Shown: in pieces, positions 5,501 to 8,035 of the stretch
Position numbering within the stretch: the stretch's first letter is position 1
Layout of the letters: every line of letters begins with the position of its first letter
Assembly: GCA_915275065.1 (NCBI GenBank)
Contig: CAJZGD010000115.1
Span: 1-8,035 of the forward strand
DNA length: 8,035 nt
From: an uncultured Corynebacterium sp.
GTDB lineage: Bacteria > Actinomycetota > Actinomycetes > Mycobacteriales > Mycobacteriaceae
Direction: 5' to 3'
Notes under the pieces: model-generated
What the model saw: the letters and a program-made list of their open reading frames with translations, nothing else
Databases searched by the model: none
What the model was told of the DNA's origin: nothing
Translations under genes and position numbers: made by a program

Positions 5501-5612
5501 GAAGCTGGGGCTAGACCAGGTTGGGATTCCTGAGTAAATTCAGTTCATGAGGAGCTTAACTAAAGCTACTTTTTCCCTATATATCTTCCCAATTTTCGAT
5601 TGGATTTTTCTT

Positions 5613-6788
5613 ATGAAACGCGCATCTCGTCTCTCCGCGCTCGCTGTCATTGCCTCGTTGACTTTCGGTGGTTTGACTGCCCCCAACGCTTTTGCCTCCA
5701 ATAACGATCAAACTGATTCTGCCAACAACGCTCAAAACGCCCCGGCTGCTCCCGCGAATGATGAGCTAAAAGATGCTAAGAAGGCTGCTACCGAAGCTGC
5801 TGACGCTGTTCTTGCCTCAGCTAAAGAGCTGACCGATCTTGCACAGACCAAGGAACAAACTGCTGAAGTAAAGGAAGCAGTTGGGAAAATCGAGCCTATC
5901 CGATCTGCCGTTGAGCAATTAAAGGGGCAAATCGAGGCGAAAACTGAAGTTGCTGGCGTGACAGAAATCAAGACCCAGATTGAGGCAAAAAAGACCGAGC
6001 TCACCCAGCTAAAGACCGTGATTGAGAAAGCTGCCAACAAGGCTGCCGAGGATCTGACTGCGGCTAAGCAGGCTGCTAGCAAGACTGCGGATGAGGCTAT
6101 CAAGGTAGCCGACGAAGCAGTTGCAGCTGCTGCCAAGAAGGACACCGCTGCTGCTAAGGAGCATGTTGATAAGGCGAATGCCGCCAAGAAGGCTGCGCAG
6201 GAGGCAAAGCCGAAGATCGAGGCTGCTAAGAACGCTGACGAAGTCAAGGTTCAGCAGGCAGCGGTAGATCAGGCCAAGACTGATGCCCAAGCCGCTAAGG
6301 AAGCAATCGCTAAGCTTGCCGACAAGAAGCCGAATCCTGTCGATACCGAGAAAGACATCGCCGCAGCTAAAGAGGCTGCCAATAAGGCAGTCGATGAGGC
6401 CATCAAGGCAGCTGACGAAGCACTTGCTACAGCCAAGAAGAAGGAACAAACCGATTCGCTGAAGGCTGCAGTCAAGGAACTTGAGACGCTCAAGACTAAT
6501 CTTGAAGCTCTGAAGAAAGAGATTTCCGAGGCCAAGACTGTTGCTGCTCTGAACGCCCAGAAGGACAAGGCCGATAAGGCCAAGGCTACGGTGGCAGAGC
6601 AAAAACAAGTAATTGACAAAGTTGCCGACAAGAAGGGGTCGAGCAACATCAGCTCGGAAAACAAGAACGTACGCACCGCACTTGCTGTAGTCCTCGGCGT
6701 GTTGGGCGTGGGCGCACTCGTGGCAGCCATCTTCCAGTTCGCAGGACCCGCACTCAAGAACCTGGGAATTGAACTGCCTAAGTTCTAA
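5613..6788 (+). CDS. Alanine/lysine-rich coiled-coil surface protein with C-terminal membrane helix
   Basis: The 391-residue protein starts at ATG 5613, with GGA nine bases upstream and the same MKR-x-SRL start as its paralogue at 7132. In-frame ATG 5547 is rejected because it would bury the signal peptide. Residues 1-28 are a Sec signal (cleavage after APNAFA). After a Gln/Asn/Pro-rich spacer, residues about 50-341 are almost wholly Ala, Lys, Glu and Asp with heptad-like spacing. They form three repeats of about 100 residues, anchored at EAADAVL (61), TADEAIK (158) and AVDEAIK (259). Each repeat probably folds as helices separated by short breaks. A hydrophobic segment (about 354-375) and a short tail ending GIELPKF close the protein. 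There is no LPxTG and no basic stop-transfer tail, so anchoring in an outer (mycolic) membrane is as plausible as the plasma membrane. Likely role: a surface stalk, adhesin or envelope linker (inference). Confidence 0.8.
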   Translation: MKRASRLSALAVIASLTFGGLTAPNAFASNNDQTDSANNAQNAPAAPANDELKDAKKAATEAADAVLASAKELTDLAQTKEQTAEVKEAVGKIEPIRSAVEQLKGQIEAKTEVAGVTEIKTQIEAKKTELTQLKTVIEKAANKAAEDLTAAKQAASKTADEAIKVADEAVAAAAKKDTAAAKEHVDKANAAKKAAQEAKPKIEAAKNADEVKVQQAAVDQAKTDAQAAKEAIAKLADKKPNPVDTEKDIAAAKEAANKAVDEAIKAADEALATAKKKEQTDSLKAAVKELETLKTNLEALKKEISEAKTVAALNAQKDKADKAKATVAEQKQVIDKVADKKGSSNISSENKNVRTALAVVLGVLGVGALVAAIFQFAGPALKNLGIELPKF

Positions 6789-6810
6789 AACCCGCGATTT
6801 TGAATCGTAG

Positions 6811-6838
6811 CCCCCGGCCGAATTTTGGTCGGGGGTTT
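6811..6838 (+). terminator. Intrinsic terminator of the first coiled-coil gene
   Basis: CCCCCGGCC (6811-6819) pairs with GGTCGGGGG (6827-6835) with one G-T wobble and a 7-base loop, followed by TTT. A smaller hairpin (CGATT 6795-6799, AATCG 6803-6807) precedes it. It lies 22 bases after the stop, so the two coiled-coil genes are separate transcription units. Confidence 0.8.
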
Positions 6839-6929
6839 GTCACGTCTACCCATGACTGATTCTTGGAAGAGAATCTAAATCCCTGCGTCCTAACATGATG
6901 AGCGGAGATAACAGGCAACACCCACCTAC

Positions 6930-6952
6930 AGAAACTATGCTACTCAAAACTA
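6930..6952 (+). repeat. 23-bp direct repeat, copy 2
   Basis: Identical to 5408-5430. It is preceded at 6858-6875 by the GATTCT/AGAATC pair and followed immediately by GGGGGTAG, matching the arrangement before the first coiled-coil gene. Confidence 0.85.
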
Positions 6953-7015
6953 GGGGGTAGTTTCTTATGATTCTTATCCGGTAAAGCGTTAGGTAGATCG
7001 TGATTGAGGGGGTGA
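6947..7015 (+). promoter_or_regulatory. Pair of GGGGGT(A/G) motifs upstream of the second coiled-coil gene
   Basis: GGGGGTAG (6953-6960) is centred in a perfect inverted repeat, AAACTA (6947-6952) and TAGTTT (6958-6963). GGGGGTGA (7008-7015) follows 55 bases later and 124 bases before the ATG at 7132, nearly the same distances as in the first coiled-coil gene. Confidence 0.45.
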
Positions 7016-7038
7016 TTTTAATTAAACGGGGATACTTA

Positions 7039-7065
7039 ATGGATCGTGTGGGTAGTTTTATTTAG
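7039..7065 (+). CDS. Possible 8-residue leader peptide
   Basis: ATG at 7039 encodes MDRVGSFI and stops at TAG 7063-7065, with GGGGA (7028-7032) six bases upstream. The stop is one base before the hairpin at 7067. The arrangement resembles a leader peptide and attenuator, but the peptide is not enriched in one amino acid and the frame may be chance. Confidence 0.22.
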   Translation: MDRVGSFI

Positions 7066-7066
7066 C

Positions 7067-7097
7067 AAGGAATTTTAACCAAAATTCCTTTTTTCTT
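7067..7097 (+). terminator. Terminator-like hairpin in the leader of the second coiled-coil gene
   Basis: AAGGAATTTT (7067-7076) and AAAATTCCTT (7081-7090) form a perfect 10-bp stem with a 4-base loop, running into TTTTCTT (7091-7097). It lies 34 bases before the ATG of the gene downstream and inside its expected leader. It could act as a conditional terminator. The stem is AT-rich, so its strength is uncertain. Confidence 0.6.
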
Positions 7098-7131
7098 AAG
7101 AGTCAACTTTGCTATATTTTGGAGTTTTCTA

Positions 7132-7980
7132 ATGAAACGCATGTCTCGTCTTGCTGCGCTGACTGTTGCCACCTCCCTGACTGTTTCCGGCATGACTGTT
7201 GCCACCGCTGAAGATGCCCAGAACCCTCCCGTGGTTGCAGAACAAGCCGCCGATGTCACCAAGGAGGATCAGGGAAATCCGGCCACCGGTAACAATAATG
7301 GTGCCCCTGCTGCTGATGGTAAAAACAATTATGATAATGTGAAGGAAACCATCACATCTCTTGCCGATAGCGCCATCAAAACGGCCGATGAGGCTATTGC
7401 CGCAGCTAAAGCCAAGGATCAAGAGCTTGTAAAAGACTTTGTCAAGAGCGCTGAAAAAGCCAAGGCCGAGGCCGAAGCAATCAAAAAAGCACTACCAACC
7501 ACCAATGATGAGCCAGGCCTGATGGAGCTTATGAATCGGGCTGACGCTGCGAAATACCAGGCTGAGAGCGCAAAAGCGGATATCGAGAAGGCAACCAGCC
7601 CGGAGGACCTAGCGAAGGTACGGAAGGCTGCAAATGACGCTGCCGATGCGTTCATCCGAGACATCGATGAAGCGTTGAAGGTCGCCAAGAAGAAGCCGCA
7701 AACCGATACGCTGAAAGAACTCGTCGCACAAGCAGAAGCTGCTAAAGTCGATGCCGAAAAGGCCAAGAAGGCCATTCCGGGGATTACCTCCACGACTGCC
7801 TTGAACGATCTTACAAAGTACCTCGATGGCGCACGGGCTGAATTCCGCAATATCCGTGCAACCATTGACGCCGATGGTCAAAACCGGGATCAAAACAAGT
7901 CTTCTGACAATTCGAAGGTGAAGACCATCATTGCTGTGCTGCTCGGTGTCCTGGGCTTGGGTGCTATTGCCGCCGCTATA
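7132..7980 (+). CDS. Alanine/lysine-rich coiled-coil surface protein, paralogue 2, 3' end missing
   Basis: Start ATG 7132 has GGAG (7121-7124) seven bases upstream. The 283 genuine residues begin with a Sec signal (MKRMSRL..., cleavage after TVATA, residue 26), then a Gln/Asn/Pro-rich spacer to about residue 66. Two Ala/Lys/Glu-rich helical repeats follow, anchored at TADEAIA (84) and about 170-180 (AADAFIRDIDEAL). A polar linker leads to the hydrophobic VKTIIAVLLGVLGLGAIAAAI, matching the C-terminal segment of the gene at 5613. There the real sequence stops at 7980 and adapter begins. By comparison with the paralogue about 18 residues and the stop codon are missing. The protein therefore has two repeats where its neighbour has three, from a tandem duplication. 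Role as for the paralogue: surface stalk or adhesin, inferred. Confidence 0.8.
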
Positions 7981-8035
7981 AGATCGGAAGAGCGTCGTGT
8001 AGGGAAAGAGTGTAGATCTCGGTGGTCGCCGTATC
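7981..8035. other. Illumina TruSeq adapter sequence (artefact)
   Basis: All 55 bases, beginning AGATCGGAAGAGCGTCGTGT, match the reverse complement of the Illumina TruSeq universal adapter as I know it, ending three bases short of its full length. It continues the upstream reading frame as RSEERRVGKECRSRWSPY, a peptide tail known from adapter-contaminated database proteins. It is not genomic. Confidence 0.97.

Noticed and set aside
5547..5612. Upstream ATG for the first coiled-coil protein
   Set aside because: The 22 added residues would precede a normal signal peptide, and the paralogue begins at the equivalent of 5613.
5732..6757. Several long minus-strand frames rich in Ala, Ser, Leu and Phe opposite the coiled-coil gene
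   Set aside because: They mirror the biased GCT/AAG/GAG codons of the plus-strand gene and have no independent start signals or domains. The same holds for minus-strand frames at 7419-7893.
5408..6952. CRISPR or phage attachment interpretation of the 23-bp repeat
   Set aside because: There are only two copies about 1.5 kb apart, each before a paralogous gene, with no spacers, integrase or cas genes. Duplication of a control region explains them better.

Overview
This window looks like a complete contig from a Gram-positive actinomycete, most likely a Corynebacterium. The reasons are mixed GTG/ATG starts, mid-range base composition by eye, several Sec-exported proteins ending their signal peptides in A-x-A, and alanine-rich helical surface proteins with a C-terminal membrane segment. 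The genus is an inference; I cannot name a species. The last 55 bases (7981-8035) are Illumina adapter sequence, not genome, so the right edge is a real contig end and the last gene is cut there.

Layout. Positions 1-142 hold the 3' end of one or two plus-strand membrane protein genes, closed by an intrinsic terminator (146-186). A minus-strand gene of unknown function (148-615) converges on them and its last codons lie inside that terminator. Positions 616-1181 have no convincing gene. Next come two tightly coupled plus-strand genes: a ten-helix membrane protein related to the DUF418/acyltransferase group (1182-2123) and, two bases later, an exported, membrane-anchored trypsin-like protease with a Pro/Ala-rich repeat inserted in its catalytic domain (2126-3181). 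A hairpin-rich spacer (3182-3498) leads to a standalone Mrr-type restriction endonuclease (3499-4521).

From 4522 to the end the window becomes a cell-surface cluster. It has two tandem 82/83-residue secreted peptides with almost identical signal peptides but divergent mature parts sharing a C-x15-C pair (4702-5225). Two tandem paralogous alanine/lysine-rich coiled-coil surface proteins follow (5613-6788 and 7132-7980, the latter truncated by adapter). All are on the plus strand. Each of the three transcription units is preceded, 110-124 bases before its start codon, by a GGGGGT(A/G)A motif, and the two coiled-coil genes also share an identical 23-base element and a second GGGGGTA copy. Shared regulation of the surface proteins is therefore plausible.

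The most notable undescribed candidate is this motif-linked surface cluster, particularly the paired disulfide-capable peptides. The acyltransferase-protease pair may also act on the envelope. The Mrr gene looks like an unrelated defence gene placed between them.
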